Below, piece after piece: positions 22,533-34,500 of a DNA stretch of 64,000 nucleotides. The notes beneath the pieces were generated by a model. It had not been told where the DNA came from. It made no database searches and was given only the letters and a program-made list of their open reading frames with translations. The position numbers and the translations under genes were made by a program. This DNA is from Lotus japonicus (lineage: Eukaryota; Streptophyta; Magnoliopsida; Fabales; Fabaceae), in contig NC_080041.1 in the NCBI RefSeq assembly GCF_012489685.1, forward strand, positions 98,691,205 through 98,755,204, given 5' to 3'. How positions within the stretch are numbered: position 1 is the first letter of the stretch; each line of letters starts with the position of its first letter.

Positions 22533-23015
22533 CAGCTCCCTTCCAGACATAGCTTTCTTTTGCTAGTCATGTTGCACTGTATCTTTGAGCTTTCTTCTAC
22601 TTTTTCTAATCATACGATCTGGACGATGACATTCTTATGTTCTCGTATGGTCATACATGTGTAGCGTTTCCTCGCTAACCGTAGATGCCTTGACTCTTTA
22701 ACTGCCTCATCCATCATGCTCAAACGATTCTCGATGATACTACCTTGCCTTTCGTCGTCTGTCTTTTCTGCTTTGTCCTTGCTGGCGCTTTGACTGTCTT
22801 GACCGCTTCAGCTTTGTCTTCTCTTCTTCTTTGACTTTTCTCCATGTGGGTGAGTTGTCTTCTTGTCATCTTTCCTCAATTGATCTTTCCTAAAAGAGTA
22901 TAAGAGTAACTTCCTGAAATGAAATTCATATGATATATTAAGTTAGTTCAATTGCATATTTGAAACGTTTTGCTCTTGAAAATTGTTATCATTCAAAATA
23001 AGATTGACGATGCAT

Positions 23016-23315
23016 CCCTTTAATCTTTTAGAGTTTATTTCTAGCCTCTTTCCTCTTCTCATGTTTTATGTAATATTTGATGTTGCTGGTTGTTTGTAGG
23101 CTTTGGGCTTTTGCTGTTGTTGGCTAATGGTCATGTACTCTTTTTTCTCTCTTGGGTTTTTTCCCACTGGGTTTTCCCTTGAGAGGTTTTAACGAGGCTG
23201 GCCATGAGTTGGGTTTCTTTGCTTTGCTAGCCCTTTGTTTTCTTGCCCACTATGAGAGGGTTGTTCTCATAGATCTTTTTATCATTAATAATCATCTTTG
23301 TTCTCAAAAAAAAAA
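23016..23315 (+). mobile_element. 5'-truncated LINE tail, 16-bp target duplication
   Basis: AAGATTGACGATGCAT is repeated at 23000-23015 and 23316-23331. Between them lies a 300-bp T/G-rich LINE 3' end finishing in poly(A). It is nested in the LTR-type element, making a three-level nest with the SPH pseudogene. Confidence 0.8.
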
Positions 23316-23689
23316 AAGATTGACGATGCATTTAGCGTTCTGAACTTAACAAAACCATTTTCTAGGGCTATTTTTCCAATAAAAAGCGCAAAAAAAATTA
23401 TTGTGCCCCAAATGTTGACTCCAAAACTCCATTCAATGAAGCCACTGTGATGGATAAGATGTGCTCCATGATCATTATATTTGGATTTGCGGTGAATGGT
23501 AAGGTCCAGATTCCCATCTAAGGAATTTGTTACTCTCACATGTGTTTTTGAAAATGAACTCTGGCATGATGTCAACATGAGAAAGGAAAGCAAAAGAACC
23601 TTTTTCACAAAAAAGAGACTTTGTAGCTGTGTTGATGTGTTATGGGTTGTAATTCTTTCTTATATATATAGGCAGATCCACTTTCTTAG

Positions 23690-24375
23690 ATAATTTTTAC
23701 AAAATCCTTCACAAATAATTTACTTGGTAGAAATATTATTTAAAAACAATTTATAGATATACTTATTTTTGCAAATCAATTTATTTTAAAATTTTAAGCA
23801 TTTATTTAAAGAAAATAAAATTAGTAATATTACATATTTTAATAGTTAGTTAAAAAATTGATACAAATTTATCTTTATTTTATATGGAAACTCAAAATAT
23901 GTGTCTTGAAAAATAATAAAATACGATGAGACACAATTTCAATAAATGGTATTAGAGTCTTATCTGTGTAAGTAACATATTACTCAAACTTAATTAATAA
24001 TTTATATTTGATCATTAGCATTGAAATTAGTCTAAAAATTTAATAATTTATTTAATTTATAAAACGAAAAATCATTCAGTAAGGTTGAATTTTTTTATTT
24101 ATTTTTGGTAAATAGTAAGGTTGAAATATTTTGAATCAAGTAGTAAGTTTTCAGTATCATCAAATAAGTTATAATTACATATTTTTATGCTCTTTATCAA
24201 CAATAAGATAATTTTAAATTTTATAATTATAATAAGTTACAACTTTAATTGCGTAAAATATTATTCAGTGAATTTAAATTTATTTAATTTTTGTCATAAT
24301 TATTTTACTTTGTTATACTTTTTTAAGTCATTTAGTTTATGGACTCTGTATTTGTTCAAGCTCACTGACAATCTG
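23690..24375. other. AT-rich upstream flank of SPH pseudogene 3
   Basis: No gene is seen. The first 130 bp (TAATTTTTACAAAATCCTTC and onward) matches the upstream flank of SPH pseudogene 6 at 61655-61790 and, more weakly, that of the SPH gene at 27443. This shows that the duplicated unit includes promoter DNA. The rest is simple AT-rich sequence. Confidence 0.55.
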
Positions 24376-25100
24376 TAAGGCCGGCAAAAGAACAACTACT
24401 TATGGAAACTCAACCCTAGCTGCTCAGTGTGTGTTTTGTGAGTGGGCTATTGTGTTTTTGGGTTGTGATTTATTTTTAGTCCATATTGTGTTTTTCTTGT
24501 ACACTACTCTACTGGCTCCATTGATAATCATAAGGCATAGAGTTGGTTTGTTTTAGTTGAGTTGTAATCTCTTCATAATCATATTGTTTGTTGCTTCAGT
24601 CACTATGGTGAGTGATTGAGAGAAAGTGATAAGGGTATCATACTTAGGGGCAGTACTAAGTAGAAACACACGGGTAATATTATGTAGGAAGGCTTTGAAC
24701 AAGGTTTGTTCATATAAGATCGGGTGTACCAATACTATTGAGAATGGATTTCCTTTATCGGGTGAAAACCCCCAGACATAGTTGACGTTTCACTGAACTG
24801 GGTTACAATTCTCAGTGTCCTTCTTTATTGTTTTATTGTTTTACTGTTTTTATTGTGTTGCTTTTGTGATTTATCTCGTGCATGTTATATACATTGTCTT
24901 GGACATGACGTTTAACATTTGTCCTGTGCGAACTAAAATTTCAGCACCTTTCATCTCTCTTATCAACAATCCTAGTTTATCTTTGTGATGCGGATGCTTT
25001 GATTTCTTTGAGTGATATGGTCGTCTGATTGAGTTGAATTTTTGTTCTCTGTCGCACACGCACCCCTCCATATGTTAACTTGTTGTTCTCAAAATCAAAT
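24376..25100 (+). mobile_element. Fragment of the same LTR family as 19484-23351
   Basis: Positions 24570-24910 match the minus strand of 19800-20250: TAGGGGCAGTACTAAGTAGA, GGATTTCCTTTATCGGGTGA, ACTGGGTTACAATTCTC. This copy is in the opposite orientation. Ends are not defined and there is no coding frame. Confidence 0.5.
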
Positions 25101-25869
25101 AAAGATGCCCTATTTCTGTAAAATGAACCGAATCCAATACAATGCAATTTGGCATTCGAAAGAATCTTTTGGAAGAAAGAAGAGAGGGTACAAACAAGGG
25201 CATTTTTGGGTGATAAATAGTCAGATCTCATACAAATAGTCTTTCTAAGGGTTCTGCCGGTTCGGGGCAAGGATATGTTCTCCTTATTTCACGGTTTTGA
25301 TTAGCTCTACGACTTGGTTTTAAATTCATTTATTATTTGTAAAATTCGTTTATTATTACCGTTTGAAATTGAAAATAAGTATGAAAAATATGTAGCAAAT
25401 TAACATGTGGTTAGTTTCTGCGACTTGGTTTTAAATTCGTTTAATTTTTTTTCTTATTAATACATATATATTTAGTTTATTACGTGTCACAAATTAACAT
25501 TCCCAAGAAATTGCTTCCCAAAGAGGCCACTAACTGATTGGCAGTTAAATACCACATAGCACATACAGAAAATAGAATTTGGAGAAAAGAAATTATATTG
25601 TATTTTTTTTGAACAGAGAAATTATATTATATTGAATGATCAAGATGTTGAAATTCCACATAAGCTTCGGTGAGGTCACTTGGTAAGGTCGTCGGACCAC
25701 CACTTTAGACGAGAACTAAAATTGGCTATTTTTTCAAAAATTAGGGACTAAATCCAAACTATTGTCCAACAAGGAACGGAAGAGCTTTGCTAAATGGGCT
25801 GAATACGAAACTCACGAGGGTTGTAAAATAAGAGAAATAGGTGGTTATTTATACGTATTATATTTAATA

Positions 25870-26164
25870 CTCCCTCCGTTCCTTATTATAAGGTTATTTT
25901 TTAGTGTTTTTCTTGTTCCTAAATATAAGTCCATTTACAATATCAATGAAGCATTAATTATTTTTTCCCAAAACTATCCTCATATTTAATATGAAAGAGA
26001 CAATGAGATTTTTAAATAATAACTTGGAGAGAGAAATTTATAAGAAATTAAATAAGGGTAATCTAGGAAAGTGAATAAATTCTTTTACAAATTTATTGCT
26101 TGTAACTACTTTTCTTAATCTAAGATAATTGGTAAAATAGACTTATAAATAGGAACGGATGGAG
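25870..26164. mobile_element. Stowaway-type MITE
   Basis: CTCCCTCCGTTCCTTATTAT at the left end and ATAAATAGGAACGGATGGAG at the right are inverted repeats, flanked by TA on each side. The 295-bp length, TA target and lack of coding sequence fit a Tc1/mariner-related MITE. Confidence 0.75.
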
Positions 26165-27047
26165 TAAAAGAAAAGGATGTACACATAAATGTATGTGTTT
26201 CGACAGTTTTATTTCTCGGAACGGAAATCAAACTTCTCCTATATTACAAGGATTAAAAGCTTAATTAACCTTTTTTAATGCTTTAATCTTCTTTTGGTCT
26301 AAATACAAAATGGAAATGCCCTTAATATTATAGGATCATCAAGACACGTCCAGCATAATAGACCCGATATCCTTATTGTTTTTTTTACAGTAATATCCTT
26401 ATTGTAACATAAAAAAATTATTACTATTATTATTATTAATTATTTCCAAAACTAAAAAGAAGTAAAAGAAAAAAAAACTAAAGGGAAAGAGAGAGCCACT
26501 TCCAGTTTATTTTCAAACGTACCCAACTACAGAGGATAACATTTGCAGGCTCCCAAATGGACCCAACTAGAAATCGCAGTCACCATGACAAACTACAACT
26601 TGCAATTTTCACGACCTTGAAACTCTATTAAAAAGGGAATTTCGATAATAAATCAAGAAAGAGGAAAAACTCATGAGAATTAGAGAGAGAAAACATAAAA
26701 TTAGGGTGGATGTTGTGTTAAGTGTATTATGCAGTAGGGGTGGAGGATGGGCTGAAGAAGGGAGAAAAGCTTTGAAAAAAGAAGCAAAAGACGAGAGAAA
26801 TAAAAGAAGATTGAGAAAATGAGAAAAATCAAAGAGGTAGAAGAAGTATAGTTAAGATCACTCTTCTAAAAGGGGGCTATTAATCTAGCAAATGAAATGG
26901 AAAGCAAAATTAGCCTTAAACAAATCAAATAAACCAGGTAAACAAATGAATGACATTTTCTTTTAAATTTTATTGGTACGTATTTTATTGAATTCATTCT
27001 CATCATTCAGAATACATATTGAGCTCACATAGAAAAAATTTCTAACT
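26165..27047. other. Intergenic DNA
   Basis: No gene is seen. Positions 26200-26900 are A/G-rich on the plus strand with no recognisable element ends. Positions 26945-27047 are the conserved 3' flank of the SPH gene that follows. Confidence 0.45.
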
Positions 27048-27443
27048 TTAGTTCCATCCATAACATATCGATTTGACAGTGGGATCCGGAGACTGCAAGC
27101 ATGGTCCAGATCCTGTTATAGTGTAATAGCATTGTCCGCATATCTTCATATCCCTTTTTGCATCATATATATCAAACCAGTTTAAAGGGGAACCTTTCCA
27201 AGAAAAAGAACAAAAATATTTTGTTGTGTGCCAAATGTTGAGTTTAAAACCCCATTCAAAGAAGGCACCGTGATGGAGAAGACGCTCTCCAAGATCATCA
27301 TCTTTGGATTTGCAGTGAATGGTTAGGTCCAGATTATCATACAAGTTATTTGTAATCCTCACATGTTTTTCTGAAAATGCACTCTGACATGATGCCAACA
27401 AAAGAAAAGAAAATAAAAGAACCTTTTTCACAAAAAGAGACAT
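27048..27443 (-). CDS. S-protein homologue (SPH), intact copy
   Basis: The gene is intronless and encodes 131 residues. Residues 1-18 are a signal peptide (MSLFVKKVLLFSFLLLAS). The mature protein shows the family order RITNNLYDNLDLTIHC44, KDDDLG, FFEWGFKLNIW, YFC78SFSWK, WFDIYDAKRD, C102GQC105, SGPC115 and SIC127YGWN, ending directly at the stop. All expected cysteines are present, so the disulfide-stabilised beta-sandwich fold can form. The start at 27443 is set by the TATA box 38 nt upstream and by agreement with the other copies. It is the closest intact relative of the broken copies at 19347-23621 and 59568-61588, and their likely model sequence. Ligand and tissue of action are unknown. 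Confidence 0.88.
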   Translation of the reverse strand: MSLFVKKVLLFSFLLLASCQSAFSEKHVRITNNLYDNLDLTIHCKSKDDDLGERLLHHGAFFEWGFKLNIWHTTKYFCSFSWKGSPLNWFDIYDAKRDMKICGQCYYTITGSGPCLQSPDPTVKSICYGWN

Positions 27444-27480
27444 TGCAGTTGTGTTAATGTGTTATGGATTGTCATTCTGT

Positions 27481-27488
27481 TATATATA
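27481..27488 (-). promoter_or_regulatory. TATA box of SPH gene
   Basis: TATATATA in the context TTGCCTATATATAACAGAAT, followed by AATCCATAACAC, lies 38 nt before the ATG. Pseudogenes 3 and 6 carry almost the same block. Confidence 0.7.
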
Positions 27489-27751
27489 GGCAACGATCCA
27501 CTTGGTTAGATAATTTTTACAAAAACCTCCGCAATTAATTACACGGTAGAAATATATTTAAACAAATTTATAGATATCCTTATATTTATAAATAAAATTA
27601 TTTTAAAATTTTAAGAACTTATTAAAAGAAAATAAATAGTATTAAAGATTTATTTGTGTAAATAAAAATTACTCAAATTTAATTAAAATTTATTTTTAAT
27701 AATTATCATTAATAATTTTAACTTTTTTTTGACAATAATGATTTTAACTTT

Positions 27752-27939
27752 TTTGGTCTTGACCAAGGTATCCCCACAGCCGACAACCGTGAGACTAATC
27801 CCTCGCCCCACGGTCAGCGCACTAAGCGGTAGGGGGCTGGCCAATGAGTTTTTTCTATTCGCAAGAGTTGGGATTCGAACCCCCAACCACTTGCTCAAAG
27901 GATGAAGTGCTGAACCACTACATCAACCCACTTGTACAC
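27752..27939 (-). mobile_element. tRNA-derived SINE, 18-bp target duplication
   Basis: AATAATGATTTTAACTTT stands at 27734-27751 and 27940-27957. Read on the minus strand, the 188-bp body starts GTACAAGTGGGTTGATGTAG with an A-box-like GATGTAGTGGTTCAGC. It then has a perfect B-box GGTTCGAATCCC and ends in a T/A-rich tail. The layout resembles the Au-type SINEs of plants. Confidence 0.8.
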
Positions 27940-27957
27940 AATAATGATTTTAACTTT

Positions 27958-28695
27958 GATAATACAGAAATTAAAATATCTTTTAAATTTGAGTGTACAA
28001 TTAAAATATTATCATTTAAGATATTATAACTTATTTAATAATTTTAACTCATTAAGTGGACAACTATAAAAGATCATTAACTACTACCTAATATTGTTAT
28101 TCATGTAAAGGTCGAGTCAATTAAAATTGTTATTATTATCATTATTATTATTTAATTTTTTTACTTAACTTGTGATTAACAATTAACATTTAAATAATGA
28201 TAATATTTAAATATGAGAAACTTAAAAGAAAAAAAAACATAATTAGCAACTAAGTTAAAGATCAATAATATAACACATTATCAATAAATAATTAATATTT
28301 TTATTAATGTATAAGTCAAGTGATGTTTAGTTTTATACAATGGTTTATATTTTTTCTCAAGTTGTGGTTAATAACTAAAATTTAAATAATGAAACTTTTT
28401 ACTTTAAAATATAAAAGCATAAAAAATATAAAATTAGATATATAAAAAATTATTAAAAATTAACTAATATTTTTATTAATGTGAAGCTCAAGTCAATTTT
28501 TTTTACTTATTATTATCATTAAATTTTTTTTAATTTTTTTCTTAATTTAGTCATTAAATATGAATAATTATTATATTTAATTATGTGAAACTGAATTTTT
28601 TTCAATTAGTAATAATTATAAAATTTTATAAATAACTAATTAATATTGTTATTAATGTATAGTTCAAGTCATTAATAAATAATTAATACTTTTAT
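27958..28695. repeat. AT-rich repeat DNA upstream of SPH gene
   Basis: Irregular repeats of TTAATAATTAATATTTTTAT, AAGTCAAGTGATG and TGTGGTTAATAACTAAAATT occur. The same motifs stand upstream of SPH pseudogene 6 (61860-62330) and on both sides of the big LINE (30400-30475, 41648-41700). No gene is seen. Confidence 0.55.
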
Positions 28696-30380
28696 TACTA
28701 CCTCTCTTTCATATTAACTTTTTTTTTTGAAAAGCCAAATTTGTATATAATAGAATTAGCAATTGGGATGCTAAAAGCCCATTTACAAGAATAGTGGAGA
28801 AGAAAAAAAAAAAAAAACAGAATTAGCAACTAATTGTTCTACAGAGGCAGCAAGTCAAGAAAGCAAAAGAAAACAAAAGAAAATAAGGATTTGCCGTCCA
28901 TTCATAAGCAGAGCACGAAAAATCCTTGCCTCTGCAGTGAAGCCATTTCCATGATCTGAATTTGACCTGTTCCACCATCTTCTCAGCACTTACAGTTCTG
29001 GCATTGAAGATTGCATCGTTCCTGTTCAACCAAATTGTCCATACTACTGCAGCCCAGACTGAGTACCATCCTTCCACTGCCACAAGAAGTGCGCTGCTGG
29101 ATTTTCTGCCACGACAGTGAGCACACCCAACCAGCGGTAACAGGACATCCACACCTGCCAGGAGATATTGCAAGAAAACAAAAGATGTGCTAAATCTTCC
29201 TCCTCTTCTGAACATAAAATGCACACGCACTCAGGTCCTGCTTGGATAACCTTTCTCCTTCTAAGATTCTCCTTTGTTTGTATTCTGTCATTGAACACTT
29301 TCCACAAGAAAGCCTGCACATTTGAGGGTGCTGCTATGTGCCACAACCTCTGAAATGGTCCTAGAGAGCCCTGCTGATTTGGAACTAACTGCATCTCATA
29401 GGCAGATTTTACAGTAAAGCAACCATCCGAAGATGTCATCCAAACCCACTTGTCAGAAGATCCTTGTTTTGGCTGAGTAGGCTCAATGTCCCTCTGCAGC
29501 TCCTCAAACATCTGAGCCTCCCAATCAAACATAGTTCTCTGCCATTCAAACCTCCGTATCCACTCCCCATCCCTCAAATCACCCATGTCCTTTACATAGT
29601 GGCTTCTTTGATCACTCATGTTATAAAGCCTTCCATACTTCCTTCTTAGAATTTCCTCTTCCCTCACCCACTTGTCATGCCAAAATAGAGTATTGCCCCC
29701 ATCGCCCACTCTTAAGCTTACATTACCATCAAACAGCTTTGTATCCCCCGCACCAATTTTTTGCATATTCCTCCACGGCTCCACCACCATGATCCCTTAT
29801 TGACCCTCCTAGGCTCCAATGCTCGATTCCCGCATCCATATTTTGCATTCAATACTCTCCCCCATAGACTTTCTTGTTCTGATAACAAACGCCACCTCCA
29901 TTTCAAGAGTAGAGCTACATTGAACTTCTAGCCCCCTCTTCAGTCCCCCACAAGAACTGCATCTGGACCTTCTTGCAGGTATCTGCCACACTTTTCGGTA
30001 ATTTAAAAAAGGACATGAAGAAAAGGGGAATAGCAGAGAGCACACTATTCAAAAGGCACAGTCTACCCCCAAATGAGAGCCATCTATTCTTCCAAACTGC
30101 GAGTCTTTTCCTAAGCTTCTGAATCATCGGTTTCCAAGTGGCCTCTTTAAAGATTTTTTTTTGTTTCTATATATGATATATCTGTCAACTTAGCATTTCA
30201 AGAGAGCAATAAATGATGTTTTTCCTAATAGTGCCCTTATATAATCAATAAATGAGAGGAAAGATAAAACAAATTTTAGAGAGTAAAATAGGAAGATAAG
30301 TAATACTTTTCTAAAAATTAATTGGACTTTTTAATATGTGTGTTTCTACTTTGAACAGTTAAATAGAAACAGATGTAGTA
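28696..30380. mobile_element. MITE interrupted by a LINE
   Basis: TACTACCTCTCTTTCATATT at 28696 and the complement of AAATAGAAACAGATGTAGTA ending at 30380 are imperfect inverted repeats of the CTCCCTCCGTTTC type. The inside is displaced by the LINE at 28718-30148. About 250 bp belongs to the MITE itself. Confidence 0.5.
28718..30148 (-). mobile_element. 5'-truncated LINE, C-terminal ORF2 (zf-RVT) pseudogene
   Basis: The minus strand reads the end of a plant L1 ORF2 after the reverse transcriptase: MIQKLRKRLAVWKNRWLSFG, LSAIPLFFMSFFKLP, LWGRVLNAKYG, NTLFWHDKW. The zf-RVT zinc-binding region follows (CVCILCSEEEEDLAHLLFSC), then VVWTIWLNRNDAIFN. Several frameshifts separate these pieces. The T-run at 28719-28728 is the poly(A) end. 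The catalytic RT half was never copied. It is of a different subfamily from the LINE at 30476, because it ends without RNase H. Confidence 0.7.
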
Positions 30381-30689
30381 ATGTATAAATCAAGGGACAT
30401 TTACTTATAAATATTGATTTATATTTTTTTCTAAAGTTGTGGTTGATAATTAAAATTTAAATAATGACACTTCTTAAAGGTGCGACTCCCCTAGGGTTTA
30501 GGGAGTCAACGTCTAGGGTTTGGTGAGAAAAAAAGACTTTTGATGGCGGTGCTTAACCCCTGTCGGTGAGGCAGTTGTCGGTATAAGGAGGAATTTTTTT
30601 CCATGTTTTGTCACGTACTCTATTTTGTGCAGTCGAGAGCGTTTTAGACCTTGCTATTTCCAGCTTCTTAGTCTACGAGGTCTTTGGCT

Positions 30690-31555
30690 ATGGATAACTT
30701 CAACGAGGTGATTCTCGAAGGAGCGGAGGCAGAGGTTCTGGATATTGGAAAGCTGGACGTTGAACCTGAATTGGAGAAAGACGTCTGGCTCCTGGGACGA
30801 GTTCTGACCAAGGCTAGGGTGGGTGTTATCCCTTTCCGGGCAGTGATGCAACCATTATGGACATCAAGGAATTGTGAAGAAATTCGCCAGGTTGGTATAA
30901 ATCTCTTCTCCTTCCGATTCAAAAACACCAAGGACAGAGACCTTGTGTTGAAATCGGGACCCTGGTTTTTCGATCGACACATGCTGGCGTTGAATGTCTT
31001 TGATGTGAATGTTAACCCGATGGATATTCCTATGACAAGGATTCCGTTCTGGGTGCAAGTCCATGGCCTTCCTTATACTTTCCACACAGAAAAGGTGGCC
31101 CGTTCTCTCGCGGGAGACTTTGCAGGTATGGGTGAGTTTAGAACAGCCTTTGAAGAAAGGAAAACTAGTGGCGACAACAGGCAGGGAACCTTACAAAACG
31201 GTGTTTAAATATGAGAAGTTGTACAACTTCTATTTCAAATGTGGTCGGCTGGACCATATGGAAGGGGACTGTAAGGAAGTGCCTCGTGGGGAGGGCAGAT
31301 CAGAAACGTTTTGGAGGGTGGATGAGGGCGAGGGAGTTTGAAGAAGAAGAAGGACCAAACCAGAGAAATCTAGGGGGAGGGGGTGGTATGAATGGAGGAT
31401 GGGAAGGAGGCCGTAGACAAGGGTGGCGCGCAAACCAGAGAGGGAGGGGAAGCCATGCTACCAGGTTCAAAGAAGAAAATAAATCGGAGGTGAGGGGAAA
31501 GGGGAATGCACGAGTGGAGGAAAAAGTGGAACATGCTGGGGATGAGGGTGAATAG
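30690..31555 (+). pseudogene. LINE ORF1 (DUF4283 / zinc knuckle), frameshifted
   Basis: The ATG at 30690 opens a frame with the DUF4283 pattern of plant L1 ORF1: VWLLGRVLTKARVGVIPFRA, NLFSFRFKNTKDRDLVLKSG, PWFFDRHMLALNVF, IPFWVQVHGLPY. The frame shifts near 31110-31150 and continues as EPYKTVFKYEKLYNFYFKCG, then RLDHMEGDC. In that CCHC knuckle the first cysteine is tyrosine. A glycine/arginine-rich tail follows. ORF1 proteins coat the LINE RNA. This copy cannot make one. Confidence 0.75.
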
Positions 31556-32912
31556 TTTGATGAGGAAGAAGATGACTTGCTGGATGAGGACGAAGTCCAG
31601 GATCTTTATGCACAGGGGATGTATTATGTGAACAAGAATCCGAATGACAAAGGGGAACTTGAGAGGTCCAAATTGGGTGGCATCCACATAGGTGGGACAA
31701 CAAGCAGCGAGGTACACGAAAAGAATAATAGGAAACGATCTATTTTACCTTCTCAGTTGAGTGGTAGCCCCACAGGGGTGTCCCCTCCTTTCAAAAAAAT
31801 TAATTCAGATTTTGGATTGGGATCGGCGGCAGCTGGTGACCAGCCCCACCCACCTCAATGAGGATCATTTCGTGGAGCTGCCGCGAGCTTGGGAACCTGG
31901 AGGCAGTACGGGCTTTGCGTAAGCTCATCCACTCTGAAGCTCCTGTTATAGCCTTTTTTATGGAAACAAAACTTCATACGTCAAAGATGTTGACCCACAG
32001 AGGGACTGGAGGGCTCGGAAATATTTTCCCAGTGCTGTGTGCAGGGAGAGGTAACTCCAGAGCGGGCGGTCTATGTCTCTTGTGGAATGATGAGGTAGAT
32101 GTGACCATCTTAAATGCTTCTCTTAATGCATTTAAGATAATCTGGGGCCAGTGCTCTAGAGCAAATTGGCTGAGACATGGAGACAGGAACACCAGTTTTT
32201 TCCATAAAAAAGCATCACAGCGCAGGAAAATGAACTTAATTGAAGAACTTACTGATGATGGAGGTACAAAGTTTGTGAGGGATGCAGACATAGCTCGAGT
32301 ACTGACTGATTATTTTATGAGCCTTTTTGCGACGTCTTCTCCTAGTGGCATGGAGGAAGTGGCATCTTTGGTCGATAACAAAGTGACAGAAGCACATAGA
32401 ACTATCTTGTCTGAGGCGTTTTCCAAGGAGGAAGTGGAGGAAGCACTCTTCCAAATGCACCCTACGAAGGCTCCAGGGCTTGATGACTTTCCTGCTTTGT
32501 TGTACCAGAAGTTTTGGCATATTGTGGGGGACGAGTTCGCAAATTACTGCCTTCAGGTTCTCAACGACGCAACCTCATCATGTATGATCAATCAAACTCT
32601 CCTTGTTCTTATTCCTAAAGTAAAAAAGCTTGTTCATGCAAACCAATTTAGGCCGATTAGCCTCTATAACGTCTTGTTTAAAATTATAACAAAGGTGATA
32701 GTTAATAGGATGAAGTTAATTTTAACAGACTTAATTAGTGAATCTCAGAGTGTGTTTGTGCATGGTAGACTGATCACAGATAACGCTTTGATAGTCTATG
32801 AGTGCTTTCACCACATGAAAAAGAAAGCCACAGGTAAAATCGGAATGATGGCTTTAAAGCTTGATATGGCTAAAGCGTACGACAGAGTGGAATGGCCCTT
32901 CTTGCAGGCTAT

Positions 32913-34478
32913 TGATAAGCGCTCATTTTACGTATATTTGAATATCATTTTAAGCACTTATTTGACTTGTATGCTTGCATTTTTTATCATTTTATCCCCA
33001 AAGTAATTGATTTAGTAAGTACTAAGTTTTAACTTAGAAATAATATAAATATTATATATTTCATGAGCTTAACTTGGACTTTTGATGCAGGGAAGATATT
33101 CATGAAGAATCCAAGTTTAAAGTGAAAATTTAGTTTTTTAGAGTTGCAGAGCGTTGAGCACCCAAAAAGGGGTGCTGAGCACCCAAGTAGCTGAAGAAAC
33201 CCAATTCTGAAGGAAGCAGGGCGCCCGGCGGCCTCTGATGAGCGCCCAGCACCCTGTGACCGCCCTAAACACTTATTAAAGGGCAGAAACTCGATTTTCG
33301 TCCCATCTCTCCCATTCTCTTCGATTTTCTCCAAACTTTGGCACCATAACAGAGCAAGGGAGCTGGGCTTCATGGAAGAGGGGGTCCTTGGGCTAGGATT
33401 GGATGGATTGGAGCTTCAAGATGGTGATGGCAGCCATGGGAGGACGGTGACAACCTCCCGAAAGCCTTGGAAAGCTTGGGAAAGCTTCCATGGTCGTGGT
33501 TACGTCGTCTCCTCTTGGGTTTCGGTTCTTTCTTCCTTTTCCCTTGTAGTTTTTGTTTTCTATTTATGTATTTAGATTGTATAACCTGACTCTTTGATTG
33601 TTTTAAGTTTGTTCATTGATGTAAGTGGAAATCTTTCATGTATGGTGTTTCTCTTTGTACTTCATGTTTCTAACCAATCAATTGATAAAGAGCTGCACTA
33701 GTTTATAAATAGATCGAGAGGTTGATATGAGTTGGCGTATGTTTAGATCAATGAAAGTAGACACCTATGTCTTAGGTTCTTGCTTTCTTCGCTTCAAGTA
33801 TTGATTGTTTGTGTTAGATCTCTATGGACTAGCATGAGATCGGGAGATAATTGTCGGTCCGGTTTAAGAGAGAAATCACTCAGTGAACTAGTTGTCCTAG
33901 AATGAGAATATCTTGGGTAGGAGCAATAGTGGATTTCCATGTGATAGGTGGAGTTCTGAGTTCTAACAGGAGTTTCCGGAGTGACAACGGAGACTTGCAA
34001 GCCTATGGTACCTTGTCTTAGGATGAATTGGTCATTGGGAATGTCTTTGAGAGAGAACTTGAGCTATATTATTCCTTTTGGGTTTTCTAGATGGCAAGGG
34101 ATTACGTCTAGGACTTCTAATTGATAGATTCACCTAGGCTAGGGATATTTAGGTGGATAGCTCTCGACATCATAAATGAAATGAACCATTACAAAAGTGT
34201 TTGAGTTGAAAGCAATTAGAGGATTAGGTGAAAATGCATTCTAAATATGTTTTCTTCTTTGTTACCTCAGTAAATCTTCTTTTACTGTTTTCTTTTATAT
34301 TCAAAAACCACAAAAACAATTTATCCAACATCTTTGTATCCGCTCAGATCAATGTTTAACTGGTGGAACTAATGTTCACACAATCCCTGAGGACGATAAA
34401 CCCGTATCTGCTTTACTATGATTGAATCATAAAGGTTTAGCCAAAAGCAGTACAAACAATGAGAAAAAACCTTTATCA
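32913..34478 (+). repeat. 5' LTR
   Basis: The LTR is TG...CA bounded. It contains a G/C-rich module of short repeats (GAGCACCCA, GGGGTGCTGAGC, GAGCGCCCAGC) at about 33150-33265, just before the TATA-like TATTAAAGGG at about 33276. Short frames inside the LTR have no family resemblance. Confidence 0.9.
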
Positions 34479-34482
34479 AATT

Positions 34483-34500
34483 TGGCGCCGTTGCCGGGGA
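34483..34500 (+). other. Primer-binding site
   Basis: TGGCGCCGTTGCCGGGGA starts 4 nt after the 5' LTR. It complements the 3' end of a tRNA, its first three bases pairing with the terminal CCA. This sequence is typical of Athila/Tat-type elements (tRNA-Asp primer). Confidence 0.85.

Larger units (their letters stand above)
19484..23351 (-). mobile_element. LTR-type element inserted in SPH pseudogene 3
   Basis: The element is bounded by TGAAGTGGAG at 19484 and AACTTAACA at 23351, with AAACC on both sides. It has no recognisable gag or pol frame and no obvious second LTR, so it may be a solo LTR or a non-autonomous element. Part of it (19800-20250, read on the minus strand) matches 24570-24910, marking a shared family. 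It contains the minisatellite at 20758, a CTT run and a nested LINE tail. Frames inside it resemble no known protein. Confidence 0.6.
19347..23621 (-). pseudogene. SPH pseudogene 3, split by a 3.9-kb LTR-type element
   Basis: The N-terminal half (23621-23352) reads VKKVLLLSFLMLTSC, RVTNSLDGNLDLTIH, FIEWSFGVNIWGT. The C-terminal half (19483-19347) reads RFDIYDAVRDMSICKQC, TQDIPC, MCYGWNKK. The two halves abut at the AAACC duplication (23352-23356, 19479-19483). The start codon position (23621-23619) is AAG instead of ATG, and the cysteine of the HCKS motif is changed (HRKSKYNDHG). The T-run before the FxCxF motif has a length that shifts the frame. The TATA box survives at 23661-23670. The gene was probably already dead, or died soon after, when the element landed. 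Confidence 0.75.

Noticed and set aside
22150..22570. Minus-strand basic frames near the CTT repeat
   Set aside because: The lysine/arginine run comes from the microsatellite and the rest shows no family pattern.
27752..27939. tRNA gene on the minus strand
   Set aside because: The B box is perfect, but target duplications and the T/A tail show it is a SINE and no cloverleaf closes.
31370..31717. Minus-strand frames opposite LINE ORF1
   Set aside because: They are complements of the glycine/arginine-rich ORF1 tail.
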